NCBI GenBank assembly: GCA_964550025.1
Contig: CAZJYI010000002.1
Coordinates: 1-64,000, forward strand
Source of the DNA: CAZJYI01 sp964550025
GTDB taxonomy: Bacteria > Verrucomicrobiota > Kiritimatiellia > UBA8416 > CAYOBW01
Length of the DNA: 64,000 bases
Direction: 5' to 3'
The translations under genes and the position numbers were made by a program. The notes beneath the pieces were generated by a model that was given only the letters and a program-made list of their open reading frames with translations, was not told where the DNA came from and ran no database searches. Position 1 is the stretch's first letter. Every line of letters starts with the position of its first letter. This document shows, piece after piece, positions 34,588 through 42,946 of the stretch.

Positions 34588-34782
34588 TCAATCCGTCACC
34601 GGCACCGAGGTGTATTCTTCTCTCGGTTCCAGGATCGACATCGGATGGGCTTTCTTCCCCGTGAGCTCTGCTTTGTATCCCCGGACGAACACGTTCGGAT
34701 CCTTGCTGATACAGCCGTCGCCCAAGGAGATATTCTGCACGTTCCAGATGTCCGTGCGGGCTTTCCCCCACTTCTGCTTCAT
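34588..34782 (-). pseudogene. Coding-like C-terminal remnant downstream of ptuB-like gene
   Basis: The frame down to TGA 34588-34590 has very strong G/C third positions over at least 64 codons (MKQKWGKARTDIWNVQNISL, ISKDPNVFVRGYKAELTGKK, ILEPREEYTSVPVTD) but no good start: ATG 34782 has no proper site and an upstream ATG is equally unsupported. It looks like the end of a longer gene whose front was lost. No family is recognised. It sits at the downstream edge of the defence operon, as expected if the operon was inserted into an older gene. Confidence 0.35.
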
Positions 34783-34871
34783 GCCACGGGGAGAGCTGTG
34801 CGGTTTTGCGCAGGATCTACCTGGCCGGACTTCCCGACCGGGCATGAGCATCGGACGGCAGGCACAAGGCC

Positions 34872-35501
34872 TCAGACCGTCCGATGGCGATCCGGCACGA
34901 GGCAGAACCTGTAGTTCCGCCAACGCGTCGGCGGCTTGTCTTCCCGGACCCACGCGTGATAGGCATTTCGCCTCGCCCGTGGCCGACCTCGACGATTCAG
35001 CCCGAAAAGCTCGATCGTCGCTTCGGCCCTTGCGCGTGCATGTTCATCAATCCCTGGTCGCGGAACGATCTCCCCAGTGATTGTGTTGAACCGGAAGAAG
35101 TCTTGCCACCGGTAGTCCGGGGCATCGGGTTTCAGAGCATGCTCGTCAAACCGTTCCCTCTTTTCGCTCTGGCACGCAGCGCATGCAAAGAACAGATTGC
35201 CCCAATCGTAGGCAAGCTCCGGCCAGCGTCTTCGCCCCTTGGGCCGGAAATGATCTACCGTTTCCGGTGAACTGGGCGCAACAGGATACAGATCACAATA
35301 GGAGCAATGGCTGTCAGTCTGCCTCTTCAAAACCGGCAGGATGTGGTCACGGACGGTCCTGCCGCCGCGCATCGGGCCCCAGGTCCAAGTCGGGGGGTTG
35401 CCCGGGCCGGACGCTTCGATTCGCCTCAGCCACTCCGCCGTGAGGGCATTGGCATGCAGCTCAAGCTCAGCAGGAATCGGCGCTCTGCGGAACAGTCTCA
35501 T
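34872..35501 (-). CDS. ptuB: PtuB-like HNH endonuclease (Septu-type)
   Basis: 209 residues from ATG at 35501, which overlaps the stop of the ATPase gene as ATGA. The HNH/zinc knuckle region is clear: HCSYCD (Cys66, Cys69), TVDHFRPKG with the catalytic-type DHF at 83-85, and NLFFACAACQSEKRERFDEH with Cys107/Cys110. This is the TIGR02646/PtuB pattern of nucleases that partner an SMC-like ATPase in Septu and in retron-Ec78-type defence. The product should cut phage or tRNA-like nucleic acid when activated by PtuA; the substrate is not visible from sequence. No reverse transcriptase is nearby, so a stand-alone Septu or a variant is more likely than a retron. Confidence 0.85.
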   Translation of the reverse strand: MRLFRRAPIPAELELHANALTAEWLRRIEASGPGNPPTWTWGPMRGGRTVRDHILPVLKRQTDSHCSYCDLYPVAPSSPETVDHFRPKGRRRWPELAYDWGNLFFACAACQSEKRERFDEHALKPDAPDYRWQDFFRFNTITGEIVPRPGIDEHARARAEATIELFGLNRRGRPRARRNAYHAWVREDKPPTRWRNYRFCLVPDRHRTV

Positions 35502-36781
35502 CCGTCGGTCGGATCCTCGCTGTCCAGTTGGTAAAGCTCGGTCTCCGTCACACTCGCGACCTCGCCACCACGCGCCCGCAACGCATCCGCCAACCGGTCG
35601 AGTTCCGCGCGCGGCGCCTCGTTCCTCGCCACGGCGGTCAGCAGCTCCGTGAATTCCTCCAGCAGTCGTTGGCTCTCGGGGTCGAATCGCTCGATCGGCA
35701 GCAACCCCAACACATCCTCCACCGCGTCAAGATATGTGTCGCCTTGGAGCGCCGGCGTCGGATCCGCGATTTCGATCAGGCCGTCTTCCCTGCGCGCGAA
35801 CTTGTGGATCCAGCCCACGCTCAAGGAGCTGACAACGAATGGCGAATGCGTGACCACGAACAACTGAGCGTTCGGGAACAGGCTTTGCACAGCGGGCAGG
35901 GCTCTGCGCTGCCATGCCGGGTGCAGATGGTTCTCGGGTTCGTCCAGGATCAGTATGACCGGTTCGCGGAGCGGGCAATCGCTTTCCTCGTAGTTCTCGG
36001 CCTGAAGTACGACCCATCCCCCCAGCCAGTTGAGCAGCGAACGAAGACCATCCGGCAGCTCCGAGGGAAACATCGCCACGCCGCCCCATTCCGCCATCAA
36101 GACAAAATTGCGCCCCGGCTTGATGACTAGTGAGAACTGTTGCCCCGTGATCTCCGCGATCGCCTCTTCCAGTGCCCGCAAACACCCGGTCAGCCGTTTC
36201 GGGGAACCGTCATTGGCGTCCCGCTCGAGAGCGACACGCGTACGGAGATTCAACAGCCGCTGCGCAATGCCCCTGGCGGGGGAGGCGGCGCTCAGGGTGA
36301 GGGCCTCGGCGATGCGAGCGGGTTGCACGTCCGTCCCGGGCTGTGCCTCGGCATCCTGCAACAAGGCACTCCCGGTTCCAGCCATGGCCCAGCATCCGGA
36401 TGCCCCCCGGCACTCCGGCGCCCCCTGCGTCTCTTCGACCAAACTGAGTTGAGTGGCAAAGTTGGGCTTCGTGCGATCCTCGTCGCCGTCCCGATAACGC
36501 CAGGTCAAGGGATCCACTGCGGTGGTGCTCTCACGTCCGCAGCCACTCGCGTATCGGACCTCCAGCTCGGTGGCCGCGTCCTGACGTACGCGGTCCTGCA
36601 ACTCGTTGAGATTGCCAAGTGAGGCCATTAGAGCGGCCAGGATCCGCGTCTTGCCGGTTCCGTTCGCGCCCGTGAACATCTGTACTTCCGCGACGGGTCC
36701 GAGTGAGTCGACGGGCGGAAACGCAAGGTCGCAGTCTACGAATGGCGCAAACTGCGTAAGGGCCATGGAGGTGATTCTCAT
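35498..36781 (-). CDS. ptuA: PtuA-like AAA/ABC-type ATPase (Septu-type)
   Basis: 427 residues from ATG at 36781. Residues 1-20 (MRITSMALTQFAPFVDCDLA) begin the usual SMC-like AAA_15/AAA_21 fold. The Walker A motif is GANGTGKT (38-45); a family-type element LPDGLRSLLNWL follows at about 242; Walker B is ILILDEPE (about 276-283); and the H-loop is THSPFV (311-316). The inserted region between them is long, as in PtuA proteins. PtuA-type ATPases form rings that sense infection and regulate a bound PtuB nuclease. It begins 46 bases after the stop of the Roco-TIR gene and ends in an ATGA overlap with ptuB, so the three genes are probably one transcript. Confidence 0.85.
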   Translation of the reverse strand: MRITSMALTQFAPFVDCDLAFPPVDSLGPVAEVQMFTGANGTGKTRILAALMASLGNLNELQDRVRQDAATELEVRYASGCGRESTTAVDPLTWRYRDGDEDRTKPNFATQLSLVEETQGAPECRGASGCWAMAGTGSALLQDAEAQPGTDVQPARIAEALTLSAASPARGIAQRLLNLRTRVALERDANDGSPKRLTGCLRALEEAIAEITGQQFSLVIKPGRNFVLMAEWGGVAMFPSELPDGLRSLLNWLGGWVVLQAENYEESDCPLREPVILILDEPENHLHPAWQRRALPAVQSLFPNAQLFVVTHSPFVVSSLSVGWIHKFARREDGLIEIADPTPALQGDTYLDAVEDVLGLLPIERFDPESQRLLEEFTELLTAVARNEAPRAELDRLADALRARGGEVASVTETELYQLDSEDPTDG

Positions 36782-36827
36782 TGTATCAGATCTTCCCCGC
36801 TGTTTCTTGAAACCGAGAGCCACTGTA

Positions 36828-39491
36828 TCACCGTCGTCGTCGCTCCACCACCTCTTTGATCGTTGCCCGCAGTGCTTCTTGGACCAGGACAAATGCAGCC
36901 ACGCGCGGATTGAAGCTGTTCAGCGGCCGGAGGCGGCCATTCACCGTGGGGACGGCCTGCAGCCTCTTCAACCACCTCTGCCTCGAGAATGAGGGGGTAT
37001 CTTCCAGAAGGACGGGGACGATCTCCAGTTCGCCAAGCTCGTGTCGGCGAACCGCCTCCTTGAACTCGACGCCCGTGATGTAGCTCGATGCGAAGAAGTC
37101 GTTGCTCAACAGGAATACGGCGATGTCCGCCTCTCTCAACTCCCGACGAATCGTGTCGTCCCACTCCGCACCGGGACGGATCTTCCCGTCGTACCACCAC
37201 TTCACCACGCCCTCGTTGGCCAGCACGTCCAGGTGTACACGCAAGCGATCCCATGCCCTGTAGTTCGCGTGCGCATAGCTGACGAACACGCGCATTGCCG
37301 GAGCATCGTCGCGGCGGGCCGTCGCAGGCTCGACCCGCTCCAATTCCGGCTCCACCGGCAGATTCAGAGACCCGTTGGCGGTCATCACCTGGACCGGCTT
37401 GCCCTCGTGCTCGAGGCGGACCAGCTTGGCCATGCCCTCATACAGATCGCCCGGGGGCGACAGGTCGAGCTCCTCGTTCCCGCGCAGGCCCGACGGGAGA
37501 CCGCGATGTATGGAGTCCAGGTTGGTCCGTATCACGCCGGCCAGGGCTTGGCGCTCCAGCGCCGTGCCGCCCCGGATGTACACGTCGATTCGCGGGTTAC
37601 GGTGGCGTTCGCACAGCGCGAGCCCCGTGGCCGCGCCCCAGCCCAGCACCACGCCGCGCTGCCAGCGGTGGAACTCCTCGCTCAGGGGGTGGGTGCGCAC
37701 AATGAAGCGGCTCATGACCCCGGGGGGAAGCAGCTCGTACAAGTAGCGGAATCGCACCTCCGACCGGTCCATGTGATCCGCCACGTCGAAGTCCGCCGGG
37801 TCGGGTTCGTCGAGCATCAGCAGGCCCGGCAGCAGGTAGACTGGTTTCTCCCGCGACGTCGCGGCCTGGAAGCCCAGCTCGCGGTCCACCATCAGGTCGA
37901 GCAAGAACTCGTGCACCTTCACTCCGCCGCGCTCCTCGGGGTAGTCCTCGATGCTGGCCCCGCGTACCGACTCCATGTTCTTCATGCCTTCAGCGAGGAC
38001 AGCAGCAACCTCACCCGCCCAGAGATAGCCAGGCTTGCCCTCATAGGGTCTCTGGTTGACCCCGCGCACGAGGCCGTAGAGCCCGTTCGCCGCCCAGTTC
38101 GGGTTCAGAACCCGCGTGTCGCGCAGGCGTTCGTCTTCGCCGTAGTAGAGGGCCACGCCCAGCGCGTTCAGGTTTTCCGCCATGCTATGCTGGCGGCCTC
38201 TGTCCGTTTCCCCGCCCTCCTCGCACAGCTTGCGAAAGTCCACCCAGGTCATGAAGTGCACGCCGTCCTCGGTCTTCCTGTCCAGCAACTGCCGGACCTC
38301 GTAGTACGACGTCGACCAGGTCCGCCGCACCTCCGGCATGCCGTTCAGGACAGCCCGGATCGTCGCCTCAAGCTCATCGATCCCGAGGCCGGTCTTGCAG
38401 TCTGTCTTCACAAAGGCCTGGATGTTGGGGTACTCCCGCTTGAGCCGGCGTTGCTCCACCTCGTACGGGCCGGGGCTCTCCCACTTGTTCAGGGCCACGA
38501 TGACGGGGCTGCGCTCCGGATCGCCGCCGTCGCGGCGGGTGCCGTAGCGCTCCACGTGGCTCAGCCAGTACTCCGCCTCCTCCATCTGCTGCCCGGTCCG
38601 GCCGTCCAGGACGACGATGTACAGGCTCCGCTCGGTGAGGAAGAAGCGGTGCGTCTCGTGCGTGATCTCCTGGCCCGCGAAGTCCCAGAGATGCACATGG
38701 ATCGCGTCCTCGCCCGGACACTCGAGCTGCCACGGCCGGATCTCGATACCCGCCGTCTCCTTCTGACCGCTGTTGAAGTCCTCGCCGCGCAGAGCCCGCG
38801 AGACGCACGTCTTGCCCGACTCGCCCCGCCCCACCAGCAGCAGCTTCACCTCATTGAGCGGCCGCTCGCCCTGCTCCACGCGGGAGAAGTAGTAGTCGAG
38901 AACCTGGCGGGCGTTGGGCTCGCCCCAGGCTTCCGTGTCTAGACCGGCGATCTCCGCGGGGATGTCCAGGAACTCGCAGCCTTCGATATTCAGGTGTGTG
39001 AGCTTTGGGAACTCGCGCAGCCATTCGGGCAACCGACGCAGCCGGGTTCTGCGTAGGTACAGCCGCTCCAGGACGCAGCAGTTGCGCATGGCGTCGGGCA
39101 GTGCCTGTAGCGGATTATCGCCGACCGCCAACCTCGTGAGATGGGTGAGGCGACCGATCTCCGCGGGAAGCGTGGTCAGCTGGTTGTGGTTGACGTAGAG
39201 CCTCGTGAGAGCGCCGAGACGCCCGACCTCTGGGGGGAGTGCGACCAGTTTGTTGCCGGCAGCATAGAGCAAGTCGAGTTCTGAGAGCTCGAAGATCTCC
39301 CGCGGGAACGTGGCCAGCAGGTTGTTGCCGAGGCCGAGTCTCTTCAAGGTGGCGAGCCGCCCGATTTCCGGAGGCAGAGCGGTCAGGGCAAGGCTGGACA
39401 GGTCCAAGTCTATCCCCGCGTCCCCCTTGGCACGGCAGGCCTCGATCCGCCTCAGCGCCTCCTGGTATGCCGCTTTCTCTTCGCGATTCAT
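36828..39491 (-). CDS. LRR-Roc-COR-TIR protein (Roco-type immune receptor)
   Basis: 887 residues from ATG at 39491; longer in-frame starts give a low-complexity extension. Residues about 27-185 are leucine-rich repeats (LTALPPEIGRLATLKRLGLG and others). Residues 214-385 are a Roc GTPase: GRGESGKT (221-228), DFAGQE (270-275), NKWE (335-338). Residues about 395-640 fit a COR domain, followed by a linking region. Residues 733-887 are a TIR domain: MRVFVSYAHANYRAWDRLRV, WWYDGKIRPGAEWDD and SSYITGVEFKEAV, with Glu809 at the expected catalytic NAD-hydrolase position. It is cytoplasmic by prediction. TIR proteins often deplete NAD or make signal nucleotides on infection; LRRs may sense the trigger and Roc may gate activity. 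It directly precedes PtuA/PtuB-like genes. Confidence 0.9.
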   Translation of the reverse strand: MNREEKAAYQEALRRIEACRAKGDAGIDLDLSSLALTALPPEIGRLATLKRLGLGNNLLATFPREIFELSELDLLYAAGNKLVALPPEVGRLGALTRLYVNHNQLTTLPAEIGRLTHLTRLAVGDNPLQALPDAMRNCCVLERLYLRRTRLRRLPEWLREFPKLTHLNIEGCEFLDIPAEIAGLDTEAWGEPNARQVLDYYFSRVEQGERPLNEVKLLLVGRGESGKTCVSRALRGEDFNSGQKETAGIEIRPWQLECPGEDAIHVHLWDFAGQEITHETHRFFLTERSLYIVVLDGRTGQQMEEAEYWLSHVERYGTRRDGGDPERSPVIVALNKWESPGPYEVEQRRLKREYPNIQAFVKTDCKTGLGIDELEATIRAVLNGMPEVRRTWSTSYYEVRQLLDRKTEDGVHFMTWVDFRKLCEEGGETDRGRQHSMAENLNALGVALYYGEDERLRDTRVLNPNWAANGLYGLVRGVNQRPYEGKPGYLWAGEVAAVLAEGMKNMESVRGASIEDYPEERGGVKVHEFLLDLMVDRELGFQAATSREKPVYLLPGLLMLDEPDPADFDVADHMDRSEVRFRYLYELLPPGVMSRFIVRTHPLSEEFHRWQRGVVLGWGAATGLALCERHRNPRIDVYIRGGTALERQALAGVIRTNLDSIHRGLPSGLRGNEELDLSPPGDLYEGMAKLVRLEHEGKPVQVMTANGSLNLPVEPELERVEPATARRDDAPAMRVFVSYAHANYRAWDRLRVHLDVLANEGVVKWWYDGKIRPGAEWDDTIRRELREADIAVFLLSNDFFASSYITGVEFKEAVRRHELGELEIVPVLLEDTPSFSRQRWLKRLQAVPTVNGRLRPLNSFNPRVAAFVLVQEALRATIKEVVERRRR

Positions 39492-39917
39492 GGCAGTAGC
39501 TGATTCCTGCTTGCGGAGGACTGTTTCGTGCGCTCCCAAATAGCCCGCTTCCATGTCGCGCCGAAGCCCGGCGAAGGCGGATGCCGGAAGCGGGCGGAGA
39601 CCGGCGCGACAACGCATCCTCCCGGGAAAGCCCGCGTTTCCGCCTGTGGCGGACGGGCTACTGGCTCTCCGCAAGAGTTCCCAAGGCAGGAGCATGCCAG
39701 CATCGGGCAGAGAAGGCAAGACTGTGAGTGCGGTCCGGGATTGCGCGCCACGGGGTGGCGTCCACAAAGCCTTTGCACGCTGGTTGGCTGGACGGTAGTC
39801 TAGCGGCCTCGAGTGAGGCTTTGGAGGAGCCGGAGTCGCTAGATTCCATCACGGAGAGGGTGATTCACACGCGTATGCCTCTCTCTCCAGCAAAAGGAAG
39901 TGACAAGGAACGCACAT
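39492..39917. other. 426-base divergent intergenic region
   Basis: Lies between the Roco-TIR operon (minus) and the GH2 gene (plus), so it should contain both promoters. No RNA gene or clear consensus box is recognised. Frames on both strands are open for 60-90 codons, but they lack initiation signals and are treated as non-coding. Confidence 0.4.
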
Positions 39918-42839
39918 ATGGCCGGAGTAATGGAGTGGGTCTTCTGCGCGGCGATTGCCGCGACGATTGCGACGATGGTTGAAAATGCCTGTGCGAGGGA
40001 GACACAATCGCTCGACGGCGCGTGGGACATCGTTTTCGATCACGGGAACAAAGGGCGCGCGGGCAAGTGGCATGCAAAGGGGGTATTCTCAGAGCTGGCC
40101 GGACGGCGTGAGATCAGCGTGCCGAGTTGCTGGGAATTGACGGAGAAGGACTACGAAGGCGTTGCGTTCTACCGACGCACGTTCGAGGTTCCGGAGGACT
40201 GGAAGGAGAAGGTTGTACGATTCCAGTTCGACGCGGTGAACTTCCGTTCGGAGGTCTGGTTGAACGACACGGCGGTAGGGGTGCACGAGGGCGGTTTCAC
40301 GCCGTTCGAGTTCCGAGTGGACGATCTCCTGCTATTCGGCGGTGACAACACGCTGATCCTGCGTGTGGTCGGCCCGATCCTGCTGCAGAACAAGGTGGTG
40401 GATGGGGTCGGCCCGATGGAAACACCGCAGTGGCGCGGCGCTATCGCCGGCGGGATCTGGCAGCCGGTCAGACTCATCGCGACGGGCGATGCGTACGTGG
40501 AAGATGTCTTGATCGAACCGAGAATTGACGATAGCCGGGCGACGTTCCACCTTGAACTGGCGCATGGGGGAGAACGCACCATTTCCGCGGAGGTCGAAGT
40601 AGCGGTTCGCCCCGCTCGTCAGCCGGATGACGTAGTAGCGACATCGCGCAGGACGTGGCAGCTGAATCCGGGGGCGAACAGGCAGAGTTGCGTGCTCGAG
40701 ATTCCCAATGCCGTGTACTGGTCGCCCGACAATCCCCATCTCTACCGCGCGGATATCACGGTGTCTTGCGGCGACACGGAGTCTGACCGCTGGACGACCC
40801 GCTTCGGCATGCGCGAGTTCACCATCCGCGACAAGCAGTTCTGCCTGAACGGCAGACCGTTGTACCTGAAGGCAACGTTCTTCGAGGGCCTGTATCCAAC
40901 GAAGCTGGCCTATCCCGACAGTCGCGAGATGGCCGTTCGTGAGATCCAGCTTGCGAAGGACGCCGGGTTCAACATGATCCGTCCGTGGCGCAAACCGCCG
41001 CCGCCCATGTGGCTCGACCTGGCCGACGAGCTGGGCGTGCTGACGGTGGGGTCCCTTGCGATCGAGTGCATGGATTTTCCCGCTGAATCTCCGAGCCTGC
41101 CGGGGTGGGTCGAGAACGAGGTGCGGGAGAGCATCCTGCGCGACCGCAACCGTGCCTGTGTCGTGCAGTGGGAGCTCTTCAACGAACTGAAACGGCCCGT
41201 GCTGAAACGTCTCCTACACCCCATGGCCGTTCTCGCGCGCCGACTCGATCCAACGCGCCTGATCCTGGATGAGTCGGGCGGCTGGGCGCAGGGCGCCAAC
41301 ATGTTCCTCCCATACAAGTCCGAGCCGATGAAGTTCAATGACATTCACGACTATCCCGGGCAGAAGGTCAACGAGGAGGTCTACAACAAGCTGATCCTGA
41401 CGGGCAGCAAGACCCACGAGGAGATGCGGCGGATGGGGCTCAGCGGCAGACTACCCGGTAGAAACGTCGTTCCTGGGCTCATGACGTACTTTTCTGAATT
41501 GGGATACGGCAGTCTGCCCGACCTGGTCGAGAACAACCGGCAGTTTGCGGATGATGGCAACCCGATCGCACCGCCGACGGTCTATCATCGACGCCTTGCC
41601 GACCAGCACCGGCAGGCCCTGAAAGAGAGCGGCTTCGACGGCATCTACCCTGACTTGAAGTGGTTCTGTCTCGACCAGCAGCAGATTCACGGCACGGCCA
41701 ACCGGCGCATGATTGAGGCCGTTCGCTGCAATCCCGAGGTCGCGGGCTACTGCATTCACGCGCTCGTGGCCGGCGACTGGATCATGGGGGCGGGGCTGCT
41801 CGATCTGTTCCGCAATCCGAAGACCCATGCCTACGAGGGCACCAAGGCCGCCAACCAGCCACGCATCCTCTCGATCCGCGTTCGTCCGCGCAACGTCTAC
41901 GCCGAGCGCGGGACGAAGATCGAGGTCACGGGCGTCAACGAGCAGGATGCCGTTGAGGGGGAGCTCAAGGTGGTGGTGACCGCGGCCGATGGTGACGTCG
42001 TGTTCACGAAGCGAGTCAGGGCAGATCTCGGTTTGGGTATCGTGCAACTGTTCAATGAGGCGCTGGACACGAAGACGTTCAAGGGAACGTACACGGTGAA
42101 AGCCGACATCACCGCGGACGACGGTTCACCAGTGACCGCTAACGCGTACAGCTTTGACGTGTTCGCATCCCGGCAGTTGGCGGCGCCGAATGTGCGCGTG
42201 GCGGTTCTGGATCCGGGGAACGCGTTGAAGCCGTTATTGAGGGATAGGGGGATTGCGTTTGAGTCGTTCGGTGCAGAGACCGACCGCTCCCTGCCCGTGC
42301 TTGTCCCACATACGATGGCAAGGACCGCGGGAGAGAAGACGCTCTTCGACGAGCTTTCGGCGTTCGTCAGGTCCGGTGGTACGGCCGTCTATCTGCAGGG
42401 GTGCGGGCAGAAAGTCGGCTGGGGGAAGGCGGGGAAAGCCTCGCCTCTGCTCCCGTTCGATGCCCACCAGAAGCGCTCTCTGGGGAACTGGATCTGCATC
42501 CCTCGGCTCGTGAAGGATCACCCCGTGTTTGACGGTCTCCCGGTCAATTGCATGATGGGCGCCGTGTACGAGAACGTCTGGGCGCAGAGTACGCTGCAGG
42601 GCGTTGGCGGCGAGACAATTGCCGCCTCGATCGGTTTTGACTGGTTTCCGGATTATGACCTGAGCAAACGTCACTACTATGGTCCTGGTGACGTCTGGTG
42701 GGGAAGTGACGTGGTGATCGCCCCGGTCGGCAAGGGGCGCTGCATCGCCTCACAGCTTCGGCTGGTGGAGAATCTGGGCAAGGACCCGGTTGCGGACAAG
42801 ATCCTCTACAATCTGATTGAATGGGTTGCGGCCGAGTGA
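39918..42839 (+). CDS. GH2-type secreted glycoside hydrolase with GATase-like C-terminus
   Basis: 973 residues from ATG at 39918 (AAGGAA upstream). Signal peptide, then the GH2 jelly-roll (VPSCWELTEKDYEGVAFYRR, NFRSEVWLNDTAVGVHEGGF), an Ig-like domain, and a TIM barrel: LCLNGRPLYLKA-type start (read as QFCLNGRPLYLKATFFEG), DAGFNMIRPWRKP and WELFNELKRP, where Glu423 is the predicted acid/base. SELGYGS with Glu527 is the candidate nucleophile. After residue about 640 comes an Ig-like region and a flavodoxin/GATase-like end (FDELSAFVRSGGTAVYLQGC). The protein is longer than E. coli-type GH2 family members without their small subunit. It is probably a beta-glycosidase or glucuronidase acting on plant- or algal-type glycans; the exact linkage is unknown. 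Confidence 0.8.
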   Translation: MAGVMEWVFCAAIAATIATMVENACARETQSLDGAWDIVFDHGNKGRAGKWHAKGVFSELAGRREISVPSCWELTEKDYEGVAFYRRTFEVPEDWKEKVVRFQFDAVNFRSEVWLNDTAVGVHEGGFTPFEFRVDDLLLFGGDNTLILRVVGPILLQNKVVDGVGPMETPQWRGAIAGGIWQPVRLIATGDAYVEDVLIEPRIDDSRATFHLELAHGGERTISAEVEVAVRPARQPDDVVATSRRTWQLNPGANRQSCVLEIPNAVYWSPDNPHLYRADITVSCGDTESDRWTTRFGMREFTIRDKQFCLNGRPLYLKATFFEGLYPTKLAYPDSREMAVREIQLAKDAGFNMIRPWRKPPPPMWLDLADELGVLTVGSLAIECMDFPAESPSLPGWVENEVRESILRDRNRACVVQWELFNELKRPVLKRLLHPMAVLARRLDPTRLILDESGGWAQGANMFLPYKSEPMKFNDIHDYPGQKVNEEVYNKLILTGSKTHEEMRRMGLSGRLPGRNVVPGLMTYFSELGYGSLPDLVENNRQFADDGNPIAPPTVYHRRLADQHRQALKESGFDGIYPDLKWFCLDQQQIHGTANRRMIEAVRCNPEVAGYCIHALVAGDWIMGAGLLDLFRNPKTHAYEGTKAANQPRILSIRVRPRNVYAERGTKIEVTGVNEQDAVEGELKVVVTAADGDVVFTKRVRADLGLGIVQLFNEALDTKTFKGTYTVKADITADDGSPVTANAYSFDVFASRQLAAPNVRVAVLDPGNALKPLLRDRGIAFESFGAETDRSLPVLVPHTMARTAGEKTLFDELSAFVRSGGTAVYLQGCGQKVGWGKAGKASPLLPFDAHQKRSLGNWICIPRLVKDHPVFDGLPVNCMMGAVYENVWAQSTLQGVGGETIAASIGFDWFPDYDLSKRHYYGPGDVWWGSDVVIAPVGKGRCIASQLRLVENLGKDPVADKILYNLIEWVAAE

Positions 42840-42892
42840 CGTCGCGGGTCGGTGTGATGCGCAGGAAGTCCTGGTGTGCGGGGATCCGCCGC

Positions 42893-42937
42893 ATGGGTCG
42901 TATAGGACAGATGGGACATATGGGACGTATGGCGAGA
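42893..42937. repeat. Five-copy 9-bp tandem repeat
   Basis: Units ATGGGTCGT, ATAGGACAG, ATGGGACAT, ATGGGACGT and ATGGCGAGA run head-to-tail from 42893 to 42937. They end nine bases before the chosen start of the FG-GAP/sialidase gene; in that gene's frame they would read MGRIGQMGHMGRMAR. Similar ATRGGACNT-type tandem units are seen as dispersed intergenic elements in many environmental genomes, so this is more likely untranslated DNA than signal-peptide code. Confidence 0.6.
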
Positions 42938-42946
42938 ATACGGTCT

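Noticed and set aside
31615..34914. A 1099-codon plus-strand frame across the sulfatase gene
   Set aside because: High-GC antisense frame with no domain; the sulfatase motifs on the minus strand are clear.
34872..36781. Retron of Ec78 type (PtuA/PtuB with reverse transcriptase)
   Set aside because: No reverse transcriptase or msr-msd-like repeat was found on either side, so only the Septu-type pair is supported.
37041..38942. A 633-codon plus-strand frame opposite the Roco-TIR gene
   Set aside because: Antisense open frame expected at high G/C; the opposite strand carries LRR, Roc and TIR motifs.
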